DNA from: Alligator mississippiensis | Taxonomy: Eukaryota; Chordata; Crocodylia; Alligatoridae | Direction of reading: 5' to 3' | Assembly: GCF_030867095.1 (NCBI RefSeq) | Contig: NC_081831.1 | Coordinates: forward strand, 72,740,716 to 72,804,715 | DNA length: 64,000 bases | Part shown: piece after piece, positions 22,475 to 34,746 of the stretch | Position numbering within the stretch: the first letter of the stretch is position 1 | How the letters are laid out: every line of letters starts with the position of its first letter | Position numbers and translations under genes: made by a program | The notes under the pieces: model-generated | The model's input: the letters and a program-made list of their open reading frames with translations, nothing else | What the model was told of the DNA's origin: nothing | Databases searched by the model: none

Positions 22475-25135
22475 AGTTCCAGACAGGTGTTCCAAGCATG
22501 GGCTCTTTTTCTTGGAGGTAACACATGCCTGTAGTTTGCAGTAGGAGAACCTTCAGGAAGGCTTGGTTGGGGTGTAGGGAGAAGAAGAGAGAAATCTATG
22601 CCTCCTTTTCAGTCCTAACATCTCTAATGTGTACACTGATGGCAAAGCAAGAGCTGATACAATCTCTGCACTTCCTATACAATAACTCCTTGTGATTTAC
22701 TTAGAGTTCCAAGAAGGTTTTCTTAAATATGGAAAGTAAGTGTGAAAGCAGACTGAACCGACTCTCAGTTCTAGACAGTAACATTGCTACTGTACCAACA
22801 ACTCAGTCTGTGCACTGAAACAACAATACCATACAATTTAATGGGCTACCACCTGCACTCTTTACAAAGGGCAACACTTACTTATATGGAAATCACTTTT
22901 CCAAAAATATCTTAATGCAGTCACAGCAATGTCAGAAGCATTACACCTTAAAAGAAGTCAAATTATTTCTGTGCCCTCTCTTGTAGTACAAGAACCATAA
23001 CAACTTACATTGACCCTACCATGGGGGCAGTTATGTATTTGTCACTTAGGTATTCGTCTTCCTGATAGAGAATAGGTGAGTGTAGGGAAATCCCAAAAAA
23101 TGTAGAGGAGAGCGTTGTCTCTGCACAAACTTGCACCAGTTTTGTTAAACCTGTGCAACTAACTTTACAGCAATTCTCACTGCATTTGGAAGAGACATAT
23201 TTCTATTTATTTTGAACCCATTTAAATTAAACCAGAATAAGCACAGTCACCCAGCCTTTTGACAGTTAGGTTGGTCTAAAATAAAAATCATGTTTAGTTA
23301 AGTGGGTACAACTACATGTAGACAAGCCCAGAGATTACCATAGAGAAGAAAGTGAGAGGAAAAAAAGAAAAGAAAAACCAACAGCTGCAGGAGTAGGCAC
23401 ATGTGGAAGGAATATCTTTCATTCCACCTCCTAAATAATCTTGCTGTCTAGTCTGATTTGACATATTTCTAGGTCCAAGCCAAGATCCTGTCTCATTCCA
23501 CCAGTGGTTCTTTTTGTCTCCAGCTTTCTGATTCTATCTGTCATTTTAAAATGGGTAGGTTGTTTTTGGTTTTGATGCAAGGCGAGACTGTTAGGTAGTG
23601 GTCTGGGATTTAGTTTTCAATTTACATTAAGAGATGATTCAGTTAACTTCATCCTTCCATTGACTACCAGCAGCTCTAGTTTTGCAGCATTCTCAAAGGA
23701 AATTCTTTTGGACCCTTGAAATCATTATTCATTTTTTGCTGGTGAGTGTGTATAGCTACATAAGAAATATACTCTTGGAAGATGCTGTGACCGAACCCAA
23801 AACAATCTTTGTGGCATCTATGGCAGCATACTTAAACATACACAAAGCTTATAAATAGCATAGACAACAGTTCCCAGGACAGGTGGAGACTGGTGAGGTG
23901 ATACAGAAAAAGAATCTAACCATCAGACATATCACCATCAGGCATGACCAAATCATTAGAAAACTTGTGAGTGTACTGACTGCTTGTAGGCTAGATTCTC
24001 TGTGCCATCCTGCCAGGAAGTTTTCAGGGAACTGAGTTGACCCGACTCTGTCCCAGGCCAAGCTAGGGTACCCTTCAGGCTGCTCCAGCTTACATCTGCA
24101 GCCCATGTTTTGAGGGTCTGTACACCAGCCAGAGATATGTGTAATAAATATGTTCTAGCTAGTTCTCCTCCTGCCTTGACATGCTGCCTGTGCCAGCTCC
24201 ATGGGGAGGGAGGCACAAGGAATGCTAAGTTAGCTCTACACCCTCTTGCAAGAAGTATTTGCAAAGTATTTCTGCTTCTTTTGTGCTGCCTAAGAGGAGA
24301 ACAAGGAATCTGTAGCATGCAGAGGAATGGATTTTTATCCCAGTACTATGGCTATCTAGGAGTGATGTATCTTCTCTATTCCATAACCCACTAGAGACAC
24401 TTGGGACCCCTTTGCTCAAATTACTTCAGACTTGGAGTATCCTGCAGCCCAGCAAAGCACAGCAATTCTCTAGGCACAAATATCTGAGAGGACTTAGACA
24501 AAAAAAAAAAAAAAAGAGCTAAGTTTGAAAAGAGCTCACTGTTTAGCCATGGCAGTGCAATTCTCCCTGCCCCGCAAGTTAAACCAGGAAAGAACAAACC
24601 AAGCCTCTGTGAAGTCTAGCTGACATAGAAACAAGTTCCTATCCCAGCAGAACGCCAAACCACCAAAATGCACAACGGGCCTTTCAGAGCACGCTTGCAT
24701 TTGATGTGCCCAACTCCTTCTGAAAAGGACACTTGCTGGGTCACGTCTTCAGCTTCCGGTTCCTTGCTAGATGCCCCAAAGCAGTTGCCCCTCACATGGC
24801 GAGACTGTCCACACGCATCTCACGTTCACATCCCGCAAGGCCACGGCTCCGAGCGAAGGCAGCTACGAAGAGGGAGGCTGCTGTACACGTTACCAACTAA
24901 GGAGATGGTCTGCGACTTCTGCAGCACTCCTGGATGAGAGTTCACAACCCAAAGCTCTGAGTCACCACCGTGCAGGACACCGCTGCACTGTTGAGCAGAC
25001 CACTTTTGCGTGCTGCTGCCCTCCCTCTTGCCAGCCGCCACCCCAGAAGCAGCTGCATTTAGCGCTGCCTGCACAGTAAAGCACTCGGGAGGCCTCCGGC
25101 TGAGGACGCCACAGATCTGCGAGAGGACTTGATGC
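22475..25135. other. Intergenic DNA before the second CpG island
   Basis: No coding exon or RNA gene is recognised. There is a 15-base A-run near 24501. GC content rises from about 24650 towards the CpG island. Open frames at 23.8-25.1 kb on both strands show no recognisable product. Confidence 0.5.
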
Positions 25136-25139
25136 TTCC

Positions 25140-25690
25140 TAGAAGCTGGTAAGCTCCTTACCCCCTAGGCCGGGGCTCTTAGCGCAGCTTAGCATTTGCT
25201 CTTTCAGGGACCGAGCGCTCGGAGCTGCCTGCAGGACCCCCCCGGCTGCGCCTCGGCGTTCCCGTCTGTGCAATGGGCAGAAGGCTGCAGCGCTCCCGGG
25301 GGCTGGAAGGCAGGACCTCCCGCGCCGCAGCCGCAGCCGCGGCTCCGCCCGGGCTGGGACGGCCGCGGGGCGGTGACTGGCCGCGGCAGCCGCCCGCCGC
25401 TCCGGGGGCGGGAGCCGAGCACCTGGGGCCCGCCCGCCACTGCGCTGCGGGGCCGGCCCGGGCTGGGCCCCGGTCCCGGGCAGCGGGGACCCGGAGCGGC
25501 GGAGACGGCCCCTGCCCGCCGGGCGCGGAGGCGAGGTGAGGAGCGCGGGGCGGCGGCGGGCGGTCCCCGGCTTGCACCCGCCAGCTCCCCGGGAGCGGGG
25601 CTCCGCGCCGCGCCGCGCCTCCCTCCCCGGGACCGGGACCGGGACCGGGACCGGGAGAACAGGTTGGAGTCCGGTTAGCAGCGAGCCCCG
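25140..25690 (+). promoter_or_regulatory. CpG island with candidate first exon and splice donor
   Basis: This strongly GC- and CpG-rich block carries several GC boxes (for example GGGGCGG near 25369 and CTCCGCCCGGG near 25344). A consensus 5' splice site GCGAG|GTGAGG has its GT at 25536-25537 on the + strand. It therefore looks like a promoter with a first exon ending at 25535, transcribed away from PGRMC1. The ATG at 25273 opens 88 codons of Ala/Pro/Gly/Arg-rich sequence that reads through the donor; it may be a chance frame in 5'UTR. In human Xq24, to my recollection, PGRMC1 and KIAA1210 lie head to head, so a KIAA1210/CRACD-like gene is the leading guess. No coding exon was seen to prove it. 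Confidence 0.55.
25627..25656. repeat. (CCGGGA)5 microsatellite
   Basis: Five perfect copies of the hexamer CCGGGA lie just downstream of the candidate first-exon donor, inside the CpG island. Confidence 0.9.
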
Positions 25691-25894
25691 GGGCAGAAGC
25701 CCGCTGCGCCCCATGCAGTGCCCGGGAATAATCCGGATTAACACCTTGCCTTGGCACAATCGCAGCTCATTCCCCCCCCCCCCGCATCTGTTTTGATGGC
25801 AGTCATGTCCTGGACCAGTCAACGCCACTAGTTGTCTGTGTTTCACCCTGTTTTTCTGTAGTCAAAAACAAGTGAAAAGCAAGAGCTGCTGTTT

Positions 25895-26075
25895 TCCAAG
25901 CGGGGCCTGGAGTTCATCCAAGGGTGCTTCCAGTCTAAAAAGGTTGAGAGCCAGCACCCTGGTATTTCTCAGTAACCAGGGAAGGGCCAACACGGCTACA
26001 ACCGACCCCCCAGAAAACTCAGCTGGCATTTTCCGAGGGGTGCTGTGAGTCTGGAAAGGTTAAAAATCACCGGTT
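25895..26075. mobile_element. Degenerate hAT-type termini
   Basis: Two stretches resemble hAT right ends of the AAAAAGGTTGAGAACCACTG kind: TCTAAAAAGGTTGAGAGCCA (about 25935-25954) and TCTGGAAAGGTTAAAAATCA (about 26050-26069). They may be two nested or tandem relics. Boundaries and target duplications are not clear. Confidence 0.4.
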
Positions 26076-26084
26076 TACATTAAT

Positions 26085-26240
26085 CGTAAGGACATCCAGG
26101 CTGGGGCAAAGCAAAGGTCCGTCTGACCCAGCGATCTGTGGCAAGTAGCGTTTGCTTTGTAGGACGAGCATAAGAAACGGGGCACGTGTCGAGTGATGAG
26201 CCCCTGTTACACCCTCCCAGTTCCTCACAGGCAGTGTCGA
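26085..26240 (-). mobile_element. Possible reptilian CR1-like 3' fragment
   Basis: The phrase AAAGGTCCGTCTGACCCAGC, followed by ATCTGTGGCAAGTAGC and then CATAAGAA, resembles the widespread sauropsid retroelement 3' sequence of the form GGTCCATCTAGCCCAGTATCC. The copy is diverged, and its strand and limits are tentative. Confidence 0.35.
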
Positions 26241-29200
26241 CGTTAGCTGGTATTAAGTGGTGTGAGCGTGTGGGTTTTCCTAGGGGGTGATCTCAGTTGG
26301 ATAACTTTGCTGGCTGGCCTTATTGGTGTTAATGCTTTTATGCGTGCCCTTCTCATTGCACCCGAGTGGGCAACCGCAGTCAGTGGGACTACTTGTGTGT
26401 TGCTTAGACTGTGAGCTTCTGCTGAGTTGAAGCCCTATTTTGGATCTATGCTTGGTACATACTTAACGGTCCATAAGCACCTGGGACTTCATTCTTGATT
26501 AAAAGAAAGGGTTAAGAAATAATAAATACTCCTGAGGAATCCTGGATCATTTGTGCATGTAGCTGGTATGATTCAGCTGTGTGGCTTATCGTATTGCTTA
26601 CGGATTTAAGGTCAGTCCTGCAACATATTCCTGCAAAAAGCTGCCAAATCAGACCCTTAAACAGAACACTGAAATGGGTTAACAAATCTTTACCAATGCC
26701 CATTTTAGCATTTAACCGTGGAGTCAGCGATACTTATGAATCCACAAGAAAAGTGGTGGTCTGGGTCTAATTTGCAGCAAAAGTTTAATAGTAACTTTTC
26801 TAATAAAACGTAAGAAAAGTTCACAGTAGCATGGGTACTTTTATAAAGATTTTTCTACTGGTTAAGGGTTATGAAGCAAAATAACTAATTATGACTAAGT
26901 GGCATGTTATCAAATAAATGAACAAAGTGACCATTTTGTGATCCTCTGCTCTTCTTTCTATTATTTGTTCACCTTCTGTACTTGGCTTTCCCTCCCTGCT
27001 ACCAGTGCATTACAGAGGGTCTGTCACATGGGACATGTTGTTCTTAGTGCACTGTTTCACCACCTGTCTTTCAGCCCACTCTGTGCTTGATGCTCTAAAG
27101 TCAAAGTCAAAGGCCTGCCTGAACTGAAAGGTGCATTGGGCTAGCACTGTTAAGGGGTGTCAGTTGCTGTAGCCAGGGATGTACAAAGGAGTGACGTGTC
27201 TAGCGTCACGTCCCAACTAAACCAGGGTTTAATCTGTGTTAGCTCAGTAGGGTTGATGTGCTCGCTCTTGAACAAGCTGGGTTTGATTCTTTGTCTTGCA
27301 TCCCCAAGAGAAAACTGTTGCAGAGTCCCAGTTGCTGAGTTTTTTAGATTGTGGTATAGGGAACTGAAGGAGTCTGCTGGGACCTTGAGATTGCCAAACG
27401 AGTGTGTAAGGCTGGTATTAAAAATAACAGCATATCATTTTGTAAACTGAAAAATGTGATTTGTCAGCCCAAGTGATCTGGAGTCACAGTTGGATTTTTT
27501 TGTTTTTGTTTTTTGTTTTTCAGGATAGACTTCCCTCGGTACATGACTTCAGTGTAGGGCTGTATAGCAGGGTAAAGGCAGGTTGCATGGAAGTACGTAC
27601 ATTGAATGGTCAGGGACCAACACCCCCAAACTCTGCAGCAGTGTGTTGAAGACTTGGTTGGAACTGTATCAGTTTCAAACCAGATGCACCTTGGAGGGCA
27701 AGGGGGGAAATGCTTATTCACATAAACTCTGATTCCCGTCGACAGCCCCACCGCTCCCTTCTGTGGCATGTTTTTTGTCCTCTTGAGGTGTTGAGGTGTT
27801 GGTCCCTGCAGCGTTCAGTCACCCATGTGAAACAGGACATGCTGCTAGAGGATGCTTTTAGGAAATGCCACTGAAGTTGCTTTTCTGATATCAGTACTGA
27901 GAGCTTCAGATATTCACGACTTTCCTCCAGCATGTAATAATAATACTTTTATCTTGTATGCTTGCAGGTGACGCGTGTGTTATATTCCGAGATATGTGAA
28001 CACAGAGCTACTAAACGAGTATGCTTAGAAACGGTCTGATCTGGGCATGGTCACACACGAAAAACTCTTTTGCTGTTTGACTTTTTCTTTAAGACCACAG
28101 TAAAAGGTGCACTACTTAAACTTTTTTAAGGCTACTCTTAAACCAAATCTCGTACTTCAGGTTCAGTCCTGAGATTGCACATAGGTAGTTCCAGACTTCA
28201 GTGAAATTGCTCGTGTGTTTGAAAGTAAGGGCGTGATGTGGATGGTTTGCTGCATCTCACTGTTCAGCGCTTTATGGGACTGAGCCCTTAACCACTTACT
28301 CAAAAAGACCCAGCTAGTCTGACGTTAACTCTTTAGTATAGGATTTGAATTTGTGACCCTTCAGTTCAACAAAGAGAAACTTCCAAATCTGTGAATTTTT
28401 GAGTGCCCTCAATTTTTATTTGCTTTGTCAGGAGGGGAAATTGTACAACAGCTTATTAGTTTAGGCTTAATATAAGTAAATATATAAAATAAAGCTGTAT
28501 ACTGTTAGCTGTATGGTTCCCATTTCACAGTGATTGTCAATATACAGCTAAAGATTGATTGTACCTTCTGTGAACAAATAGTAAGCATCTTCCTGCTTTT
28601 ATCACGATGACGGGTAAAAATCTTTTTTGCTTTGTGTTTTTATCCTAAACCCCACAGTATTTTCTTAAAATGAAATATCTCAGATTCCTAGATGACCAAA
28701 CAGATGGAGATGCACCCAGTGCAGATTTGGTTACTCCAAATGATTTGTCCTTTGGGACATGTAACAGATTTTTGGCGGTGTACACACATTGTGCAATCAA
28801 TATCCATTCTTCCCAGTCTCTCTGGGATCCAGTAAGCCTGACAAATTAATTTTCCTAGCTCAGTGTAAGCCTTAGGACCTTAAAAGATTTAGTAGTATTG
28901 GTGCAAATGTTACCCTGGGCTTTAGTTTCCAAATTAATGTTTGTCTGCACTCCAAAGTTGTCTTCATTTATCACTGGAGTATGTGCTGCAGACAAAATAT
29001 AGCTACAGACAAGCTGATAAGCATTTTCATTTACCAAAAGGAGGGCTGGGACAGGAAGGAAAGAAATGAAGAATGATGCCTGGGCTGGAAGCACAGTTCA
29101 TTCAAGAAGAGTCCATTTATTTGGAACGTTTCGCAGCAAGGCGGTACTGACAGATGTTGAGATCATGAATAGCTGTCGGCCAGGGGCTTAGAACGCTACT

Positions 29201-29654
29201 TAATTCTGAATGACTGTGAAAATGAACATGCCTTGAACAATCTTTGTCCGCTTGTGATGATTCCAACTGGTATCTTAGGGGAGAGAATCTAATATGTCTG
29301 GTACTAACACACAAATGTTCTCGTCTTAATCGTTACTGCCTAATCTCTGCTTTAATGCTTTTAAGTCTCCAGGTTAGATTTTAATTTGCATTCCTGAATC
29401 ATTTTAGGATAGTTTAAAAATAAAACCAAAGAAATGAGCAGTGGCCCCAGCAGGCCTGCCAGGCTGTTTTTCTGAGGATTTTCATTAGTCTTTGACTTTA
29501 TACGACAGCCTATGTGCCATGTGGCTGGTCTCAAAAAAACAAATCTTTAGTTATATAATGCGAACATCAAGCTATGTAATGACGAGTCAGATGTGGGACA
29601 CAAAAGCGTCATGACTAGAGTCCAAATTGAACATCACCCTTTACAGCTGCAGCT
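26241..29654. other. Non-coding DNA (probable first intron), left part
   Basis: AT-rich, mostly unique-looking sequence. I found no splice-bounded coding exon, RNA gene or clear transposon. Short frames such as 27157-27450 (+) have no recognisable product. Confidence 0.45.
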
Positions 29655-29715
29655 TGATCCAAAGCCCATTGAACCCCAGGGAAGGACTCCTATTGATTTC
29701 CAAGGGCTTTGGATC
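29655..29715. repeat. Short palindromic repeat (GATCCAAAGCCC type)
   Basis: GATCCAAAGCCCATTGAA at the left pairs with TTTCCAAGGGCTTTGGATC at the right. This is the pattern of a short palindromic repeat common in turtle, crocodilian and bird DNA. The remaining interior is about 25 bases. Confidence 0.55.
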
Positions 29716-31105
29716 TAGCCCAGACAGAATTGAATTTGACTGCGATGAAATGCTGCTGTGCCATGTTGAGTCACATGTGTGCACACAGATGTATGCACTC
29801 TATATACGAAATAGTTTCCCAAGGCAACATCAAGGACACAAGCTTTGCTCTCATTCAAAATTGATCAGTGTCTTTAAAGCTAATTTGAACAAATTGCACA
29901 GGGCTTTTTGCTTCCCATTGGTTTTAATACTAGAACTAGATTTTTTAGCAAGTCTTTAATATGATACTGCCTTTTATTTAAGGCCTGAATGCAGCATAGT
30001 TGAGATGCAGAAGTAAATAAATTTATCTTAAATCTCAGAGGGTTTTTCTCTACAAGTTCTGCTGATAAATTTTACATGCAGTGGAGCAACTCAGAATCCC
30101 TCCTTGCATAACTGCACCTAGCTCTGGGAACAGGGACCATTTAAAGGTGTTATTCCCTCAGTGTCCAGTCTTTTGGTAGCCTATATTCTTCTTAATGACT
30201 TAGTGCCTGGGGTTAGTTGATGGCACAAAAAATTGGACTTCCATTTAAAACTAAAATGACTCCCCCCTCCCTTATTTCTAGTTCTGTGGAAGAAAAGTGG
30301 AGAATGTGAGTTCAGCTAAATCTCAGAAATCTCAACTGGATTGTTTAAAAAAAAAAAAGTGTGGTATTTTTAAGCCAGTCAATTTTCTGGAAGCCTGATT
30401 CGTGACGTTTGTTGGCTTGGGGTTGGCAGTATTGCCCCTTCTTGCAACATGAGTTTACAGCAACCAGAAGGTAATTTTCCAGCCTCTTTCTAAGATGTTT
30501 CTTGACAATGCAGAAGTAAAATGGAAGCTGTTGTCATGGCTTTGACTCTCTGTACTCGAGAGCTCCTGTGGACCATACATCAGTGAGTTATATAGCCTGC
30601 ATCGCTCTCACAAAGATTTTCTGCAATTACCAGATTTGCATTTGGCCTCATTCCTTATTTCTTTCTACTGGAACATGTATCTTGTCTAAGTTTAATTACA
30701 ATTTGCTGATAAATGGATGCTGCTGTAGTGCACAGGAGTCTGTTGTCTACTAGTGCCAGTGTTTGCTGGAAAAGTCAATGAGGCTTTGGTCTGAAGGAGC
30801 CTTTTCTGCTGCCTTTAGCCTTTACCAGACTGTCCTTATGTTCCATTGATTTAAATGAGAATGACACCTGCCAGCTGTGAACAGATTAATTTTTGCTGCC
30901 ACTTTATAAGTATGTGCTGTCCTGAATGCTGAGACTTTTCCTTTTTGATTTTTGGGGTTTTTTTTGTTTTAGATTCTCAGCTTCCCTGTGCGAGTTCGCG
31001 TGCACTGCCCAGACTGCCAAGGGGCTGGGGGCACAGTCCAGCCTCAGGCCTGGGACACAGCGGTCTGTCTGCCTTCTTTTCCCAGGCCTGCCTTTGGTTT
31101 GCTGT

Positions 31106-31575
31106 GGGTGTGTCTACACAAAGTATTTACCGCGGATCTGACAAATTAGCTCCGCAGTAAAATGTCAGTGTCTGCATGTGCAGTGCTATTAAGCCAGAGT
31201 AAACCAATTAGCCTTGCTGTAGGATAGTACTGTTAGACACAAATGCTATCCTACGGCAGAGTTATTTACTCCACCACAACACACATGTAGATGCTGATGG
31301 GGCTGGCATGAGGATCCTCCAATGTGGGGGCTGCCTGCCAGCTAGTCCCACACTGTAGCCCTGTTGTGCCCCTGCCAGCCCCTCCACAGCACGTTGAGCC
31401 AGGTCAGAAGAGCCCTGGGCTGGCAGGCTGACCCTGCCAGCGGGGGCTGCTCTACCTAGGCTCAACGTGCTGTGGTCCCGGGCACATGTGCAAATGTGGC
31501 ACCCAAGAGCAGTAAATTCTAGCACAAACTGTCGGAGTTTATTCAGCTGCATTAATTACATGTGTAGATGCTCCC
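31106..31575. mobile_element. MITE with GGGTG…TACACA-type termini, family C
   Basis: Left terminus GGGTGTGTCTACACAAAGTA and right terminus ACATGTGTAGATGCTCCC are inverted repeats. Inside is a further hairpin (GCTGTAGGATAG and CTATCCTACGGC, about 31217-31257). The right half is GC-rich, unlike the left, and may be a separate insertion. The termini resemble those of families B and D in this window. No target duplication is resolved. Confidence 0.55.
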
Positions 31576-31857
31576 AGTGTGACCTTAACTAAGTCCCACA
31601 GGGTCTAATCCTTTCCCCACTGAAAAAATTGGAGCCCCAGTGCTGTGACTCAGGATACCCTCTTGTAAACTCATGGCAAATGCCCTGGGGGAAGGTTAGG
31701 GGGAATATGTTGCCTCACTCCAATCCCCTCGTAAATAAATATCTTGTTTCTGACCCATTCAGGGCAGCTGCAGGACTTTTGTGTTCTCATGCCCTTCCTT
31801 CGCCTGCTTTATGGTCTACTCTCTGACCTCTTGGGCAGTTGTGAATCAGAACTCATG

Positions 31858-31955
31858 GCAGAGGTGATTATCTTTTATTAGACCAACTGGCTATTTGCAA
31901 AAATAAATTTCTTTATTTGCAAGTTTTTGGGCACACACCCTTCCACAGGCATAAG
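31858..31955 (-). mobile_element. Penelope-like retroelement terminal fragment (tentative)
   Basis: On the - strand it contains GGAAGGGTGTGTGCCC, then AAAAACTTGCAAATAAAG and AGTTGGTCTAATAAAAGATA. The same order of motifs occurs on the + strand at about 63255-63335. The CTGA…stem…GAAA-type arrangement recalls the hammerhead-ribozyme cores reported for Penelope-like elements. Family assignment is inference. Confidence 0.45.
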
Positions 31956-32063
31956 AGAATGCAAAGATTGTAAAATTTCTCCTAGGTAGAAATGAAAATG
32001 TATGAAGTGGTTTGGGAGTTTCCCGTTCAAGGAGCTTTGTAAATGCAAGGTAACAGTATAATC

Positions 32064-32251
32064 CAGGGGCGGGCAGTTATTTTGGGCAGAGGGCCTCTTA
32101 CTGAGTTTTGGCAAGCCATAGAGGGCCGCATGACAGGCAGCCCAGGGCAGATGAATATGAATTTTCTAAATTTTCTTAGGGGCCCTGTGGGCCAGATAAA
32201 ATGGTCTGGCAGGCCACATCCAGCCCCCGGGCCACATTTTGCCCACCCCTG
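32064..32251. mobile_element. hAT-type MITE, family A copy 2
   Basis: A 188-bp element with termini CAGGGGCGGGCAGTTATTTT and CACATTTTGCCCACCCCTG. It is flanked by a perfect 8-bp target duplication GTATAATC (32056-32063 and 32252-32259), diagnostic of hAT insertion. The interior matches copies at 21242 (reverse) and 34561 (same orientation). Confidence 0.9.
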
Positions 32252-32369
32252 GTATAATCGGTAGCATGTACCATGCTGGGAAACAAATAATGTTTTCCTG
32301 AGTCCCTTGGTTCTCTAGCTGTAAATTATTCTTAAGTCTGGCATGAGATGATTTAGTGTTAGTTGGATT

Positions 32370-32465
32370 AGTCTGGAGTCAGGCAGAAGGCAGGTTAGAT
32401 TAGCACCTTATAGACCAACTAAATCAGATGCATAAGCTTTCATAAGCAGCAACTGACTTTGTCAG
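32370..32465 (-). mobile_element. Retroelement terminal fragment, Penelope-like type (tentative)
   Basis: On the - strand it reads CTGACAAAGTCAGTTGCTGC followed by TTATGAAAGCTTATGCATC, TTTAGTTGGTCTATAAGGTG and CTAATCTAACCTG. This resembles an abundant turtle/crocodilian repeat with CTGATGAAG…CGAAAGCTTATGC, whose core looks like a hammerhead ribozyme. It is a diverged terminal piece only. Confidence 0.45.
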
Positions 32466-34560
32466 GTCCTAAGATCCACACTTTCCCTATGGAAGTATTT
32501 AGAAAGGTCTTATCTATAAACTTCCCTTCTACATGTGGTCTTTAAAGTGTCCTCAGTTTAATTTCCCCCTGGTATCCAAGTCTTTTGCAAATGACATATC
32601 ATGTACTGCAGTTCACCATTAGAGATTGCAATTTGGAATCTCAGTTTAACACATCAGCCGTTTGCATCATGTTCCTCTCTACCATGTTTCATTAATATAG
32701 GAACAACAAATACCAGTATGTAGCAAGCAGAGGAATGTCAAATCACTGTACTTGGACTGTTAACCACTAACATATTCTCTTTTAAAAGGTTATGTTTCAA
32801 TACAAATGTTCTTTGTTGGAGTTGCCATTTGAGTTTTATTACTTTAGTCCTTTGGTGACTGAAGAGTGGATTTAATGAGTGTTAAACTGCTAAAGCTACT
32901 TGGCTAGTGGGTTTTGCCATAATTAAAAATGATAGCTCATTATAGAAGAATACATTCAAATGTTAAGGTTCTTACTGTAAATCAGCTTAAAGCAAGGGAA
33001 GTCGGAGGTGTCACTTTTCTCTCAGAAGTTCTTGCTTTCCATTTATCAAGCCCCTGGAATTATGTTAATTTATTAAATATGATCTTTTTAATTAAGAGCA
33101 AAATAAAATCCATCTTAACTGGAAAGATGAAGGGAGAGCAAGCTGGGGTTTTGCCATTTGAGCAGTCACCTGCTAGAGAAGGTGAGCCACCCTGATTCTG
33201 TGAAGTGAGCAGGCTTAAGTACTGAATGGAAATAGCATCCTCCCGTTCAGCAGATCTCTCTACCTTGTGCAGCAATCAGCTGCTGGCTTTGCTGACTGAA
33301 GGATGCCTTTGCCATTTCTACTTCCTCTGTCGCTGCAGCGTCGGTACAGCCAAGGGAGAGTGAGGTGGATGTGTTTTGTTCCTTCAGTCACAGCTCAGAC
33401 TGTTAGCTAAGGCCCATCCTGAAAAGCAGTCTTCAGTAATGCCCAGCTTCTGCCCCATTAAAGCTTTGCCATTGACTTTAGTATGCAAGGATCTTACACT
33501 GCATCCCTCTAGGATCTGGTCGAGGTTCATACTTTCATACTGCAGAATCTAGTAATGGCAGAGCCAGAAATGACCTGACCTGGGCTGGGAAGAGTTTGCT
33601 AGCTAGGGGAAGAACACATTTCTTTTTACAGACATGGAGTACACTCAACTTTTAACAGTTTCACACAGTAGCTCTTTCTGATTGGAATGTAATTTTAGCT
33701 TTATTGGGGCTGAGATGGCATTGTCATTTGTACGGAGCGGGCAGTCTCTTCACCACATCCTGTTCTATTTGATTTCCCTGGCAGGTTTATGTTAGCCTTT
33801 CCTGTTATGTTTGGTGAGTACATCTCAATGCAGAAGTATACTGTGCAAAGAGTTCTGCACAGGCGTGGGACAAGGCTAGGGCTTTGCAGAACTGAAAGTC
33901 TTGTTAAAGTTTGTATGGGTGAAATCTTGAGTCTTTTTCACCATGTGCAAACAGGAGAATGAGGTACGTTGGGATGCTGGGAGTATAACAAGTAATAAAA
34001 ATTCTTAGCTTAGCAGTTTACTCCTTATTGGGCTAAAATACCAGGTGAACCTATCATTCCTGTTCTCTATTTTCAGCCTTTGCAGCCTTGATGGCTGGTT
34101 TAGGATTTTCCTGGCATCGGAGGAGCTCTGTGGCAGAGCCAGCATATCTTGTCCCTCTACCACACCCCGTGCCCAAGCTTGTTTCCTTCAGACCACTGCC
34201 AGCTGGCATGGATTGCAGTAGCTCCCAGGCTACTCTGACCTGTGCAGAACAGATGTGTTCTGATGATGCACAGCCCTCTCTGCTGCACCGATGGAAGCTG
34301 CCTGTGAGAGGGAATTGCAGAGCTAATCAAGGCTGAAGAAGGTGGAGGAAGGCTCTTTAGCTAAGACTGCGGATGTTACTAACCCTTCCTCTTCCTGTTG
34401 CTTTTCACTATAAAGTTGACTAGTGTTTGGGTGTGTGGGAGCTATTGGATTAAATCCAGCAGTCAAAAAATTAATCTGCTGCAAGGATGAACACAGCCAA
34501 GCTGACTCTTTGATTCGGAGTTGAAGTTCACTGCAAGCAGGCCTGCGTGAAGGCGTAGGC
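32466..34560. other. Non-coding DNA (probable intron)
   Basis: No coding exon or clear transposon is recognised apart from the flanking MITEs. Open frames here have no recognisable product. Confidence 0.45.
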
Positions 34561-34746
34561 CAGGGTTGGGCAATTATTTTGGGCAGAGGGCCACTTACTT
34601 AGTTTTGGCAAGCCTTTGAGGGCTGCATGACAGGCAGCCGGGGCAGATAAATATTAATTTTCTAAATTTTTTAGGGATCCTGCAGTCCAGATGGAACGGT
34701 CTGGTGGGCCGCATTCGGCCTGTGGTCTGCTTTTTGCCCGCCCCTG
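34561..34746. mobile_element. hAT-type MITE, family A copy 3
   Basis: An element of about 186 bp in the same orientation as the copy at 32064, to which it is closely similar throughout (ATTATTTTGGGCAGAGGGCC, TTTTGGCAAGCC, GCATGACAGGCAGCC). Flanks GCGTAGGC (34553-34560) and GCCTAGGC (34747-34754) are an 8-bp target duplication with one mismatch. Confidence 0.88.

Noticed and set aside
25139-25846. 235- and 192-codon frames on the - strand in the CpG island
   Set aside because: GC-rich DNA has few stop codons; composition is Pro/Arg/Ala/Gly only, with no recognisable domain, and the splice donor there points to the + strand.
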